Source: Glebionis coronaria
Lineage: Eukaryota > Streptophyta > Magnoliopsida > Asterales > Asteraceae
Assembly: GCA_025667525.1 (NCBI GenBank)
Contig: CM046878.1
Location: 387,003,307-387,067,306, forward strand
DNA length: 64,000 bases
Direction of reading: 5' to 3'
The notes below the pieces were generated by a model. The model was not told where the DNA came from, searched no databases, and worked only from the letters and a program-made list of their open reading frames with translations. Shown here piece after piece: positions 24,811-36,709 of this stretch. A program made the position numbers and the translations under genes. The number at the start of each line of letters is the position of its first letter. The first letter of the stretch is position 1.

Positions 24811-27800
24811 TCAAGGATTGACCATACCAATGTGAACCACCAAGTGGTTGAACCTTGGACCATCAAACGCTTTAGTCAACAAATCAGCAACATTATCATC
24901 TGTTTGTACTTTAAGAACCTGTATTAGCTTCTTCTCATTAGCATCACGTATAAAATGGTGCCGAATCTCGATATGCTTGGTTCTTTGATGAAACACAGGA
25001 TTCTTTACAATGCAAATAGTGCTTTGATTGTCGATGAAAATTTTGGTGTTCATGAAGTTGAACCTATAATCTAGCATTTGATTTTGTATCCATAAGACTT
25101 GTCCACAACAACTACCAGCAGCTACATATTCAGCTTCTGTTGAGGAGGTGGCTACTATTGTCTGTTTCTTACATTGCCATGAGATAAGTCTTCGACCCAA
25201 AAACTGACAACCACCAGTAGTAGACTTCCTATCATTATTAGCACCTGCATAGTCACTATCACTATAGGCTTCAAGATCAAAAGGTGATTCCCTTGGATAC
25301 CACAAGCCTAGCTTAGGTTGTGCCTTGATATACTTGAAGATTTTCTTGACTGCATTCAAGTTAGATACGGTTGGATCCACCTGATGTATAGAACAAGCAC
25401 TTACTACAAACATAATGTCCGGACGTGATGCAGTCAAATACATGAGTGAGCCAATCATTGACCTGTACATGTGAACATTTACCGGAGGATCTGGCTCATT
25501 CTTGATTTTGAATTTAGTAACTTCATAAGGTGTTGCTGCTGGTCTAAGAGGTTCCACATCAACTTTTGAATGATCTCATGAACATACATGTCTTGACTAA
25601 TGAAGATACCATCCGACTGATGCTTGACTTGAAGACCAAGGAAAAATGTGAGTTCTCCCATGGCACTCATCTGAAATCCGCCTTTCATTAGCGATTCAAA
25701 CTCATCACACCACTCCTTCCTAGTAGAACCGAAGATAATATCATCCACATATACTTGAACCAGGATGATGTCTTTGGCATTCCTTTTAAGGAATAGTGTT
25801 TTGTCAATAGTGCCTCTTCTATAGCCGTGTTTCAACAAGAAAGTGGACAGACGCTCATACCAAGCTCTAGGAGCCTGATGAAGTCCATAAAGAGCTTTGA
25901 CCACCTTGTAGACTTTCTTGGGATGAAGTGGATCCACAAAATCCTTAGGTTGAGTGACATAAACTTCCTCATCAATCTTGCCATAAAGAAAATCACTCTT
26001 GACATCCATTTGAAAAACCGTAAAGCCAACATAAGAAGCAAAAGCCAAAAACAGACGAATAGCCTCAATTCTAGCAACAGGAGCAAAGACTTTAGTATAG
26101 TCAATTCCTTCTAGTTGTGTGTGACCTTGTGCGACCAGCCTAGCCTTATTTCTCACCACAATACCCCTTGCATCTTTCTTGTTTTTGAGAATCCATTTGG
26201 TTCCAATTGCTATCTCTCCATCTGGTAAGTCAACTAGGATCCAAACATTCTGAAACAAGAACTGTTGCATCTCCTCCTGCATAGCCTCAACCCAACTTTG
26301 ATCCTCAAGAGCATGTGAGACTGACCTAGGTTCCACCTGTGAAAGAAAACACGCAAACAAACACTGAAGAAAATCTGTGTGATTATTACGCTTTTGGTCT
26401 TCAATGTAGCTCACAAGAGCATGATGACCAGACGTTGCTTTCTTATGCATGCAGCGAGTCTTGACAGTAGAACCAGGATCCCCTATGATTTGAGTAGTAG
26501 GATGGTCTTTATTGATCTGCTGAACAGGAGTAGGAGCTACATCCACTTCTGGTGCCAAGTTATTAAGATCCCCAACAATGTCATCATCATATGAAACAGA
26601 GTCGAAAATTCCATCTATTGGTTGCTTATGAATATCATCCAGATTAGTATTCGTCTTCTTTTGATAGTTTCCCAAGTCAAAAGGACCAGAGAAACTAGTT
26701 GTGGAAGCAGGATCACTAACCGTACTACCAATAGGTGTTAAACTTGCAGTAGGAGTAACACTAGGATCACTAGGAGTAACTGGTACAACAGGAGTACTCA
26801 AGGGAAACGCAAAGCCTCCTTGAGTAGCTGTTGTAGTAGCATCTTGTTGTTGCTTGAGCATTGTGTCAAGAGCTCCTTGTGAATCCACAATGTCTGATGA
26901 AGAAGCATCAATAGGAGTAGCAATGGTTTTGGGAGCGACTGTGGTGGAATAGGATGGTACAACAAAAATGTCATCATCCTCATCTGAGTCCGAAGAGCTA
27001 GAAGTAGCACCTGCACTAGAAGTTGCAAACACTTGTGGACCTTCATCTTGGTTAGTTTTGAAACAAAAATATCCCAATGAGTCACTAAGATAATCAAGAT
27101 CAAAATATCATTCAGGACCTTTGCCTTGGATGTTTGTCTTCTCCTCAAAGTATCTGAGATTTATAGTTTCAATGACACGCTTGGCATGAAGATTATATAC
27201 GCGATAAGCTCTTGAGTGAGCTAAATATCCCATAATGTAGCCTTCATCTGCCTTGCCATCAAATTTCCCCAAATAGTCACTAGTATTCAGAATGGTGACA
27301 GGACAGCCAAATGGCTTCAAATGAGCAATGCTTGGGACTTTGGCTGTGAGTAGCTCATAGGAAGTCTTCTTATGAGGATTGGTAATGGAAACCCTATTCA
27401 ACACATAACTTGCAGTGTTGACAGCTTCTGTCCAAAACATAGTTGGAAGCTTGGAATCTACAAGCATAGTTCTTACGGCTTCTATAAGAGTCATGTTCTT
27501 CCTTTCTGCAACACCATTCTGTTGAGGAGTCCTGGCAGCACTATAATCTCTTTTGATATCTTTGGAATTGCAAAGTGCTATGAGATCTGCATTTTTGAAT
27601 TCGGTTCCATTGTCACATCGGATACCTTTCACCTTCTTGGACAGCTGATTCTCAATGAGTGTAATGAAGTCTTTGATAATGGAGTAGGTCTCACTTTTGG
27701 CAGCCAGAAAGAAAACCCACGTGAACCTGCTATACCCATCAGTTACCACAAGACAGTAGTGTTTATGGTCAATGCTCCTAATGGAGGTAGGACCAAACAA

Positions 27801-29604
27801 ATCCATGTGTAGTAGCTGCAATGGTTCAGTTATGAGGCTGAGAGCAGTAATGGCCTTAAAGGATGATTTGTGTTGTTTGCCTTTGCTACACGCAAGGCAA
27901 TTGATGTCATTTCTGAAAGTTTTAGGAGGTAAACCAGAGACCAAGTTCATATTTGCCAGTTTGTGAATGGTCTTGAAGTTTACATGTTCCATCCGTCTAT
28001 GGCATTTGGTGGCTTCATCTTATGATGCTTTAGCAACCAAACCAGCTAGTTGACCAGTAGGATTAACTTCATTCAGCTTGATGCTATAGAGGTTATGTCT
28101 TCTAGGGATTTTGGGTAGAACTTGGGAGTCATCTGGTAGCTTAAAGTCTTTGGACAACACCAGTGCTTTAGTATCCGTAAAGAGGACAAACTGCTTCTTG
28201 TCACAAATCTGAGAGACAGAGATCAAGTTGAAGTGTTGAAGTGCTTCCATATAGTAAACCTGCTCAAAATTAAGGTTAGGTGACTGAATGGTTCCTTTGC
28301 CAGAGATCCTTCCTTCACCACCTCCGAAGTACACCTTTCCGCCTTGAAAAGGTACAAAGTTAGTCAAAAGTTCTTTATTTACTATCATGCTCCTAGAGCA
28401 TCCACTATCTACTATTCCAAGAGATGGATCTTAGTATGGAGTAATCTACAACAACAGAAAAAACATATGCAAAAGTTAGTGTCTAAAGGGGACCCAGACC
28501 TTTTCAGGCTTGAGTCTGTCTTGTGGATCTTTAGTAGATAGCCAAGAAGATAGATGAGATCCACTGTTGTTCTTAGGTTGCCTGTTCATCATATGGGTGT
28601 TATTTTGTGACCAAGAACAACCTGCCAAGGGCTTAACAGCAGAACCCAAATGTCCCAACCCAAAATGCATTTGGTTTGAATTAATAGCATAATTCTGATT
28701 AATGTCCTGAAAATAGTTGATGGTTGGTCTAAATATAGGCATAAGCATTGCTTCTCCAAAGATTAGAAGTTGAAGGAGAGGTCCTTCTACTAGAAGGATA
28801 AAATTGGGCACATGGATTTAATCTTCTAGAAGGAAAAGGAGCAACTCCTGGTTGACCAGGAGCAGGATAAGCTTGATAACTAGAAGGCTTTTGATCATAA
28901 AAATCACAATCCTTAATCAAATGAAATTTACTACCACAAACAAAGCATGTTTTGAAAGACCTTTATTCAAATGACATTGTTTCACACTACTATTCTTATT
29001 ACAAACAAATCTAGGAGAATCAACATTCCTAGAACTCAACAAACTAGAACTAGAAACAGTAGAAGTAGAAGCAGAAGCAACTCTCTCATCACTCATCATA
29101 GCACTAGTAGTATCAGGGTCATTTGTCTTGGGGCTTGAAGGTCTTGACTCTTCACTTGAACCACAGGATGCATAGTCACTGACCTTGTCACTAAAAGTAC
29201 AAGAGACAAAGTCATTAGTATTAGTAGAGCTTTTTGGAGACTCATGCATCTGTGATCCATCCAAGTAAGTATGCCTGGGTATGGGCATAAATGTTCCTGT
29301 AAGAGGTAGAGGAACAACATGCATTGCTGCAGCTGGTTTAAACCTATTGTAACTAGGTTTTCCCTCCTCCTCCTTGTCAGGATCAAAGACACTTGAAAAA
29401 GATAAATCAAAAACATATTCTGAATAAATATATTTATCAAACCCTAACCCTCTCTAAGTCCTACCAGACATGCTACTATCTATTAACTTTGAAAGATTCT
29501 TGGGTTCTTTTTCCCATTTTTCAAATCGTAAAAGTGTGGCATCCAATTTTTCTTGCATTTCTTGCTTAGCCTTAATACTTTCTTTGTTAAGATTTTCAGT
29601 ATAT
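24811..29604 (-). pseudogene. Copia gag C-terminus, protease, integrase, RT and RNase H, broken
   Basis: This continues the gag interrupted at 40132; joining across the insertion keeps the frame. Pieces: gag end and linker (29604-28811, frame changes and stops); protease region 28388-28020 (SMIVNKELLTNFVPF); integrase 27992-27108, with a degraded HHCC (CLACSKGKQHKSS) and catalytic-region blocks (HMDLFGPTS, RCDNGTEFKN, TPQQNGVAERKN); linker and RT 27077-25479 with KWILKNKKDARG, a DVKSDFLYG block and YVDDIIFGST; frameshift near 25550; RNase H 25557-24811 with AYSDSDYAG, SSTEAEYVA and a final KHIEIRHHFI. A TGA splits integrase from RT at 27108 and a TAA lies at 28020. All domains of a copia pol are present, but none is joined in one frame. 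Confidence 0.88.
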
Positions 29605-29609
29605 GTAAG
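29605..29609. repeat. Target site duplication of Athila-3, left copy (gtaag)
   Basis: Identical to 40127-40131. It fixes the insertion ends. Confidence 0.9.
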
Positions 29610-30987
29610 TGATAAAAGGATTTTTACTCGTTTGAAAGTTCGATTCTCGGAATCTCCTCGAATTGATCACAGCCTAAAGTGGAATGATTTGTTTTTGGTG
29701 ACAAAAAGTGAGGGTTGTTTATCTATTATACTTAAAAGATAAATGAATGAAGTAATGAAATTAAACTTGCAGTAAGTATAAATGATTAAATGATAAAACA
29801 GAAAAATAATCTTACTGAAGAAAATAACTATGCGGAATAAAATCCCATTCGGAATAATCAGACTGTGCGGAATAACAAAGCTCTATGCGGAATGTTTGAA
29901 CTACTCGGAATATTTGCTCTATGCGGAAAATTCAAACATGCGGAATACTAGGGTTATCCGGAATATGGAAATATTCCGAATAAAGGAAAGAAAAATCTTG
30001 CTATGCGGAATAATAGAGTGTTCCGAATAAGAGAAGAAGAAATAAGGCTATTCGGAATATATAAATATTCCGAATAGGGGACAAAAAGAATGGCTTATGC
30101 GGAATAAACTGGGGACGAAGAACACCATCAGATATTTAAACAGTAGACTCGAATTTAAAGCCAAATCAAACTAAATAATCAACAAGGTTTTACCAAATTA
30201 ACCAATAATCATTTAAATACTATAAGTAACAAATCCCAACAATAAAAACACAAATTCAACAACTTTTTAAGATCAAACTTGAACTAAATAAAAACTTAAG
30301 AACTTTAAATAAAAAGATGATGAAGAACAAGATGAATGAAAAGATTAAAGGAACACTTGTATTGATGATTGAGATTCAGTAAACAAAAGGAAAGGATCAA
30401 ACTTACAAGATTAAAGAACAAATCAAAGAAGATGAAGAACCACTCCTTAAGGGAGATGGTTTTCCTACGAAATAGGAAGAGAAAAACAGAAAGGAAAAAC
30501 TAAAAACTGAATGCAAAGTGTGTGAGGGGAGGGCTTTATATAGTCTTGTCTTTTGGTTGGTGAGTGGGCTTTCTCCCGTTCTTCTTGTCTTCTCGTCTTT
30601 TCAGAAAAGTTGACGTTTTCGATTCTGATTCGGGATTTGTCGTCGATTAAATTCAACTCGTCTTTTAATTTCTTCGTTTAATAGACTTGAGTTTCTTCGA
30701 CTTATATAAATCTTCCATCTTTGGTCCTTTTCTTCGATAAATCTTCGAATAGGCCCAGTGACTTCAAATCTTTTGCATCTCTTGGACAATAGACTTCATC
30801 TTGAGTCTTTTTCTTCGATAAAGCCCGTGCAATCCCACGTTTTCTCCAATATTCATCCGGTTGGCTCTGAAAACACAATAAACACAAAAACCACGTATAA
30901 TTCCAAACAAATGATATTAAATACGTGTTTTGGTCTTGTTTTAGCCAGAATTAAGTGGTAAAAGGATGGGTGTTTACACACCTATCA
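29610..30987 (-). repeat. Athila-3 3' LTR
   Basis: TGATAAAAGG to CACCTATCA. It differs from the 5' copy at about nine sites. It contains an array of CGGAATA words (about 29830-30115) and a TATA box. The small ORFs in it are duplicated exactly in the other LTR and are not gene-like. Confidence 0.92.
30534..30543 (-). promoter_or_regulatory. TATA box, Athila-3 3' LTR
   Basis: Minus strand CTATATAAAG, in a GAGGGGAGGG context upstream. The identical motif is at 39673-39682 in the 5' LTR. Confidence 0.5.
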
Positions 30988-31002
30988 AATCCCCTACACT
31001 TA
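30988..31002 (-). other. Polypurine tract of Athila-3
   Basis: The minus strand reads TAAGTGTAGGGGATT directly before the LTR start TGATAGG. Confidence 0.6.
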
Positions 31003-32851
31003 ACCATTGCCATGCCCTCATGCAATGCTTAGTGATAAAGCAATTTTACACTTTTCTCATAATCAATCAACCTTGGCCTTATTCAAATACTACTAAATAA
31101 AAATTAAAATACTAAGAGAAATTAAAACTTTAAAATAAACAAAAGGATGGAAATAACTTGCAAAGAAATCAAGGACTTACATTAGGGCTTTGGTTCTGCG
31201 AAGATTTATCACCCTCAAGTTTTACGTTCCCCAAACTAAGCTTAAAAACGAGATCATTGTTATTATAAGTTAGTAAATCAAACACTTACACACATGGCTT
31301 AATTAAATGCTTAAACTCCCTTATTCCTAGGTGTATCTCTTATATTTTATTTTTGGTCTTAGAATGATCATGAAGATGCATTTTTGGACTTATTTCGATA
31401 GTTTATTTAGGCTGAAAGCAAAGTAGGACGATTTGATCAATAGTTAGCTAAAGGACAAAATCTCTTAAAACTGCTTCTCGGGATATCAAAAAGTTCATAT
31501 CTTGGCATAACTCGGTTCACGATTTGAGACCTTTCTCGGGCCGATATTTGGCATGTACTTCATACTTCATATCTTGAGAGACGTGCTTGAGATAATGGTC
31601 TTCTCATCGTTCATAGAGTTTCTTCATTTGGAGACTTTTGAGAGGTACTCCAACTTTGTTGACCACGACTTCATGATTATTCTTCAATCTCTAATTGGGA
31701 TTTTGAGATACAACGATCCGCCTCCTTTTCGGACTTGGATCTATTTATCCTCATACCTTGTTAGGGTCTTTTCGGATAGACTTCTCCATCATCTTTATGG
31801 GAGTTGATTGCTTTTCGTCGTGAGTCTTGATCCTTCATATTGACTTTGGGAATAATGCTTTTCACATCACTTTGGATCTTTAGCAATAAAATGGAATCCT
31901 CATGCCTTGTTAGGGCCTTTTCGGACTCGCCAATCTTCGCGCCCCGCTTCATAAGTTATGCCTTGGCTAGAAGCTAAGTAACTTTTCAAATCGTACGACC
32001 TTACTTATTGCAGATAAATTATTAGCAAGTGATGGGAGAATAGGCAAATAGTTACACCAAGTGAGCTTGTGCAAGAATACCGACTTATAATTGACTCTAT
32101 CATTTCTCGTCCTCCACAATTTAAAATCTCAAGTAATGAGACTCATGGATACTTAGCCTAATAAACCAATTAAGGTCTACATGGTTAAGGATACTAGCTA
32201 GAATAAACTTAGATAAGTCTATTCGGGTTGAGTCAAAATAAACGCAACGGGCCTAATATGTCAAAGACTTCTAAACTAGCTACACCACTTTATTAATATT
32301 TTTGACTTTATTGCGGGATATATACATATGAAAGCAAAGATAAAAATTTAAAAATTACGACTAAATGGCCAAAGTTAATAAAAAATTTGAAAAATGTTGA
32401 AAAATAGGATTTTCCGGTTAAATGAAGGCATTTTCATGGAAAAGTCCACTTAAAACTTCGATAGAAGTCCCCCCTACACTTAAGATAAACATTGTCCTCA
32501 ATGTTTAAGCATGTGGGAAAAGTCTCCCCTACACTTATTACATTGTGCACGTTGGTTAAATCAAGTTAAGGAAGAGACGACTAACGTGATCAATTTCAAA
32601 TGTGAGTATGAAGAAAATTGAATCACGATAGTTGAGAGATAGAACCGGATTTCGGATAACACAGGAGCACGATTCTTCGTAGGTTCCAAGAGTGCACTAA
32701 TCCCTGTAATCACATCACCACACACAGACAAACACGTATAGAGGTCCCCCTACACTTAGGAGGTGAAAACATAAAAGGATAGATACTTGGGCTGCCTCCC
32801 GAGGAGCGCTTGTTTTTGATAACCGAGTTACGAGCCTGACTCGACCCAAAA
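30988..32851 (-). other. Athila-3 non-coding region between pol and 3' LTR
   Basis: This is where many Athila elements have an env-like ORF, but only short unsupported ORFs are present (31553-31807, 31761-31952). Four copies of the polypurine-like word TAAGTGTAGGGG (minus strand) occur at 30991-31002, 32471-32482, 32526-32537 and 32747-32758. The first adjoins the LTR and is the likely true polypurine tract. Confidence 0.65.
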
Positions 32852-35833
32852 TTAGTTCATGGGGAACGTGGTGAGGGATGGAATCACCTCCTGAGAGGTG
32901 TCCTCACCAAAGTACAACTTCACTCGTTGGCCATTCACCTTAAAATTAGGTCCATTAGGTTGAGCGAGCTCGAGAGTACCATAAGGAAAAATTTGGGCAA
33001 TGGTGAATGGGCCGGACCAACGAGATTTGAGCTTTCCCGAGAAGATTTTCAACCGAGAGTTAAAAAGTAAGACTTTGTCTCCAACATGGAACTCTCGGTT
33101 TTTGATCTTGGAGTCGTGAATGAGCTTAGTTCTTTCCTTATAGATCAAAGAATTTTCATAAGCCTCATTACGGAGTTCATTCAGCTCATTGAGTTGGATC
33201 TTGCGTAGGTCACCGGCTTTGTTAATATCAAAATTAGCCCACTTCAAGGCCCAGTAAGCCTTGTGCTCCAACTCAATAGGGAGGTGGCATGCTTTCCCGT
33301 ACACGAGACGATATGGTGTGCAACCAATCGGAGTCTTGTATGCGGTACCAAAAGCCCACAAAGCATCATCAAGTTTATCAGCCCATGAGGCACGATGCTC
33401 TCCCACGGTTCTTTCCAGAATTCGCTTAAGTCCTCGGTTGGATATTTCAGCCTGGCCATTAGTTTGTGGGTGGTAGGCTGTGGAAAGACGATGATTTACA
33501 CCATACTTAGCCATGACTCTTGCGAATTGGTCATTGCAGAAATGAGTCCCACGATCACTAATAATGGCACGAGGCACACCGAATCTAGCGAAAAGAGCTT
33601 TCAAAAAGTTACAAACCACCCTTGCGTCATTAGTAGGTAAAGCTTTGGCTTCAACCCACTTTGAAACGTAGTCAACGGCTACAAGGATGTATTTGTTTCC
33701 TTTAGAAGAAAGGAATGGCCCCATAAAGTCGATACCCCAAACATCAAAGATTTCACACTCTTGAATGAAATTCTGAGGCATCTCGTCTTTATGTGTGATC
33801 GTGCCTTGTTTTTGGCAAACATCACATTGTTTAACCATATTGTGAGCGTCACGATATATGGAGGGCCAATAAAATCCCGAATCAAATACTTTTTTGGCGG
33901 TGTAGTTGGGACCAAAGTGACCACCGGTGGGTCCTTTGTGGCAAGCATCAAGGATTTCTGAAGCTGTCGGTCCGTCAACACATCGGCGGATAATCAGGTC
34001 GGCACATTGTTTGAATAGGTAAGGGTCGTCCCAAAAGTAAGTCTTAATGTCGGTGAAGAACTTTTTCTTTTGTTGAGACGTCAACCCTTCCTTGAGAATT
34101 CCACCCGCCAAGTAGTTTGCAAAGTCCGCAAACCACGGGGTTTCATCAGAATTCGAATTTATAGACAATAAGGTCTCCAAGGGAAAAGAATCATTGATTT
34201 CCTTGTTCAGATGATCCCCTTGGTAAGGATCCACAAGTCTGCTGAGATGATCCGCGGCTAGGTTTTCAGCTCCTTTTTTATCGCGAATTTCGATTTTAAA
34301 TTCCTGGAGTAGCAAAACCCAGCGAAGAAGTCTTGGTTTGGAATCTTGCTTTGTCAACAAGTACTTCAACGCGGAATGATCGGTATACACGATTGTGGTG
34401 GAAAGGACAAGATAGGGGCGGAATTTTTCAAAGGCATAGACAACAGCTAAAAGCTCTTTTTCGGTTGTCGTATAATGCAATTGTGCCCCCGTCATTGTCT
34501 TGCTAGCGTAATGGATTGGTTGGAAGTGTTTGTTCACTCTTTGTCCCAGAACCGCTCCAATAGCAAAATCACTAGCATCGCACATCAACTCGAAAGGCAG
34601 CTCCCATTTAGGGGTAACCAAGACGGGTGCCTTAGTTAGCTTGTCCTTAAGCGAGTTGAAGGCTTCAAGACACTCTTTGGAGAAGATAAAAGGAGTATCT
34701 TTTTCCAAGAGGTGGGTCATCGGGCGAGCGATTTGAGAAAAATCTTTGATGAATCGACGGTAGAAGCCCGCATGACCCAGAAAACTTCTCACCCCCTTCA
34801 CGGTTGAAGGTGGAGGCAACTTGGCGATAACATCGACTTTAGCACGGTCTACTTCAAGACCGGCTTTGGAAATCTTGTGTCCCAGCACGATGCCTTCTTT
34901 TACCATAAAATGGCATTTTTCCCAATTCAGAACAAGGCGAGTGTCTTCGCACCACTTAAGCATACGTTCCAAATTGGCAAGGCAAGAAGAGAAGGAATCC
35001 CCGAAGACCGAGAAATCATCCATGAAGACTTCCATGGTTTGTTCAACCATGTCATGGAAGATAGCTAACATGCACCTTTGGAAAGTCCCGGGGGCATTGC
35101 ATAAGCCAAAAGGCATTCGTTTATAAGCAAATGTGCCATAGGGACAAGTGAATGTTGTCTTCTCTTGATCTTGGGGATCGATGGGTATTTGGAAATAACC
35201 CGAGAAACCATCAAGAAAGCAGTAATATTTATTACCCGCTAAACGTTCAAGCATTTGGTCCATAAAAGGTAGAGGGAAGTGATCCTTTCTCGTGGCATCA
35301 TTGAGTTTGCGGTAGTCTATACAAACTCTCCACCCAGTAACGAGACGAGTGGAAATCAACTCGTTGTGTTCATTGGGAACAACGGTTATTCCGCCCTTCT
35401 TGGGCACACAATGGATTGGACTAACCCATGGTGAATCCGAAATAGGGTAAATCATACCCGCATCAAGAAGTTTGATAACCTCTGTTTTGATGACTTCATG
35501 GATTTTTGGATTCACCCTTCGTTGGCTTTGAATTGTGGGCTTAAAGTCGTCCTCCATGAGAATTTTGTGTGTGCAGAAGTGAGGATCAATTCCACGAATA
35601 TCAGAAATTTTCCAAGCAATAGCCTTTTTGTGATCTTTAAGCACGGCGATGAGGCGAGATTTTTCTTCTTCCTTTAAGTCCTTCGCGATAATGACAGGCG
35701 ACTTCTTCTCTTCTTCAAGGAATACATACTCGAGATGGGGTGGCAACTCCTTAAGTTCTAAATCCGGAGGATTTTCGACGGGAGGTGTATTCGAAGTCGG
35801 AGTATCGATAGCAATGACCGTGGGAGATGGAGG
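32852..35833 (-). CDS. Athila-3 pol: RT, RNase H and integrase
   Basis: Open from just after the amber codon at 35834-35836 to a stop at 32852; the first Met is at 35746. From that Met (964 residues): RT about 60-330 with the HCVPKKGG and [10 protein letters not shown] motifs; RNase H about 380-500 ([18 protein letters not shown]); integrase zinc-binding HHCC about 600-660 ([19 protein letters not shown]); catalytic core with [20 protein letters not shown] and [11 protein letters not shown]-terminal [18 protein letters not shown] (GPY/F-like). All key motifs are present and the frame is clean. It is in the same frame as the upstream protease and gag segments, so it is normally expressed as part of one polyprotein. 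The amber codon upstream would block that unless read through. Confidence 0.9.
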   Translation of the reverse strand, partial: PPSPTVIAIDTPTSNTPPVENPPDLELKELPPHLEYVFLEEEKKSPVIIAKDLKEEEKSRLIAVLKDHKKAIAWKISDIRGIDPHFCTHKILMEDDFKPTIQSQRRVNPKIHEVIKTEVIKLLDAGMIYPISDSPWVSPIHCVPKKGGITVVPNEHNELISTRLVTGWRVCIDYRKLNDATRKDHFPLPFMDQMLERLAGNKYYCFLDGFSGYFQIPIDPQDQEKTTFTCPYGTFAYKRMPFGLCNAPGTFQRCMLAIFHDMVEQTMEVFMDDFSVFGDSFSSCLANLERMLKWCEDTRLVLNWEKCHFMVKEGIVLGHKISKAGLEVDRAKVDVIAKLPPPSTVKGVRSFLGHAGFYRRFIKDFSQIARPMTHLLEKDTPFIFSKECLEAFNSLKDKLTKAPVLVTPKWELPFELMCDASDFAIGAVLGQRVNKHFQPIHYASKTMTGAQLHYTTTEKELLAVVYAFEKFRPYLVLSTTIVYTDHSALKYLLTKQDSKPRLLRWVLLLQEFKIEIRDKKGAENLAADHLSRLVDPYQGDHLNKEINDSFPLETLLSINSNSDETPWFADFANYLAGGILKEGLTSQQKKKFFTDIKTYFWDDPYLFKQCADLIIRRCVDGPTASEILDACHKGPTGGHFGPNYTAKKVFDSGFYWPSIYRDAHNMVKQCDVCQKQGTITHKDEMPQNFIQECEIFDVWGIDFMGPFLSSKGNKYILVAVDYVSKWVEAKALPTNDARVVCNFLKALFARFGVPRAIISDRGTHFCNDQFARVMAKYGVNHRLSTAYHPQTNGQAEISNRGLKRILERTVGEHRASWADKLDDALWAFGTAYKTPIGCTPYRLVYGKACHLPIELEHKAYWALKWANFDINKAGDLRKIQLNELNELRNEAYENSLIYKERTKLIHDSKIKNREFHVGDKVLLFNSRLKIFSGKLKSRWSGPFTIAQIFPYGTLELAQPNGPNFKVNGQRVKLYFGEDTSQEVIPSLTTFPMN

Positions 35834-36709
35834 CTAAGGATTGTCTTCGTTGAGAAGATTGTCAAAGAAATTCATGTCTTCATCCCCATCGGTGGGAGAA
35901 TCATCAGTAGCTAAATTCACATCTCCCATGGTGTCTTCAAGATTGTTCCAAAACAAATCACTTTCTCTAAATAGAGACAGTGATGAATCAATAAAGGCAA
36001 CGGTTTCAACATTGGGAAGAGAAGTAGGAATACTTTTACAAGCATCTTTGAAGTGTTCTTCACAAGCCTCATCCAGAACATCAATACAATTAACACTCTC
36101 GTTGGAATAAGGTTGTTTGGACAACTTTCCCATGTTGAAGACGATTTTATCGTCACCCACTCTCATGATAAGCTCACCGGCTTCAACATCGATGAGAGTG
36201 CGACCGGTCCTCAGGAATGGACGACCCACGATCAAGGGAACACGAGGGTCCATCTCGTAGTCGACGACGACGAAATCAGCAGGAAAAGTGAATTTGTCGA
36301 CTCCTACAAAGACGTCTTCGGCTATCCCCACTGGATAAGCAACCGTACGGTTAGCTAATTCCAAAGTCATTTTGGCGGGGAGTAGCTCTGGGAGAGATAA
36401 TTGCTTCCAAACGCTTAGAGGAATTAAATTAATACTGGCACCTAGATCGGCTAGGGCCATGCAATTCTCTACTCCCGGGAAATTGCAAGGGATTAAGAAA
36501 CGACCCGGATCACCAAGCTTGGTTGGCAATTTCCTTAAGAGCACTACAGAGCAATTCTCATTAAGTTGGGTGTTGGCAATATCGAGGAGCTTTTCCTTGT
36601 CGCTCAGAAGATCTTTAAACATTTTCGCATACTTAGGCATGTGAGCGAGAGCCTCAGCGAAGGAGATATTGAAATTCAGTTGTTTAAACATTTTAAGAAA
36701 GTTCGAAAC
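35834..36709 (-). CDS. Athila-3 protease segment between two amber codons
   Basis: Same frame as gag and pol. It begins after a TAG at 36710-36712 and ends with a TAG at 35834-35836. It carries the retropepsin-like motif [17 protein letters not shown] and the second block VPLIVGRPFLRTGRTLIDV. The first Met is at 36691 (MFKQLNFNISFAEALAHMPK), a segment that aligns with Athila-1 residues before its protease. An acidic linker follows. Isolated by two stops, it cannot be made as part of the polyprotein without readthrough. Confidence 0.8.
   Translation of the reverse strand, partial: VSNFLKMFKQLNFNISFAEALAHMPKYAKMFKDLLSDKEKLLDIANTQLNENCSVVLLRKLPTKLGDPGRFLIPCNFPGVENCMALADLGASINLIPLSVWKQLSLPELLPAKMTLELANRTVAYPVGIAEDVFVGVDKFTFPADFVVVDYEMDPRVPLIVGRPFLRTGRTLIDVEAGELIMRVGDDKIVFNMGKLSKQPYSNESVNCIDVLDEACEEHFKDACKSIPTSLPNVETVAFIDSSLSLFRESDLFWNNLEDTMGDVNLATDDSPTDGDEDMNFFDNLLNEDNP

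Noticed and set aside
29830..30961. ORFs duplicated in both Athila-3 LTRs
   Set aside because: Their near-identity is due to LTR duplication, not selection; they have no domains.
31553..31952. Env-like ORF of Athila-3
   Set aside because: Only 60-85 codon ORFs occur between pol and the LTR, without a signal peptide or clear membrane segment.
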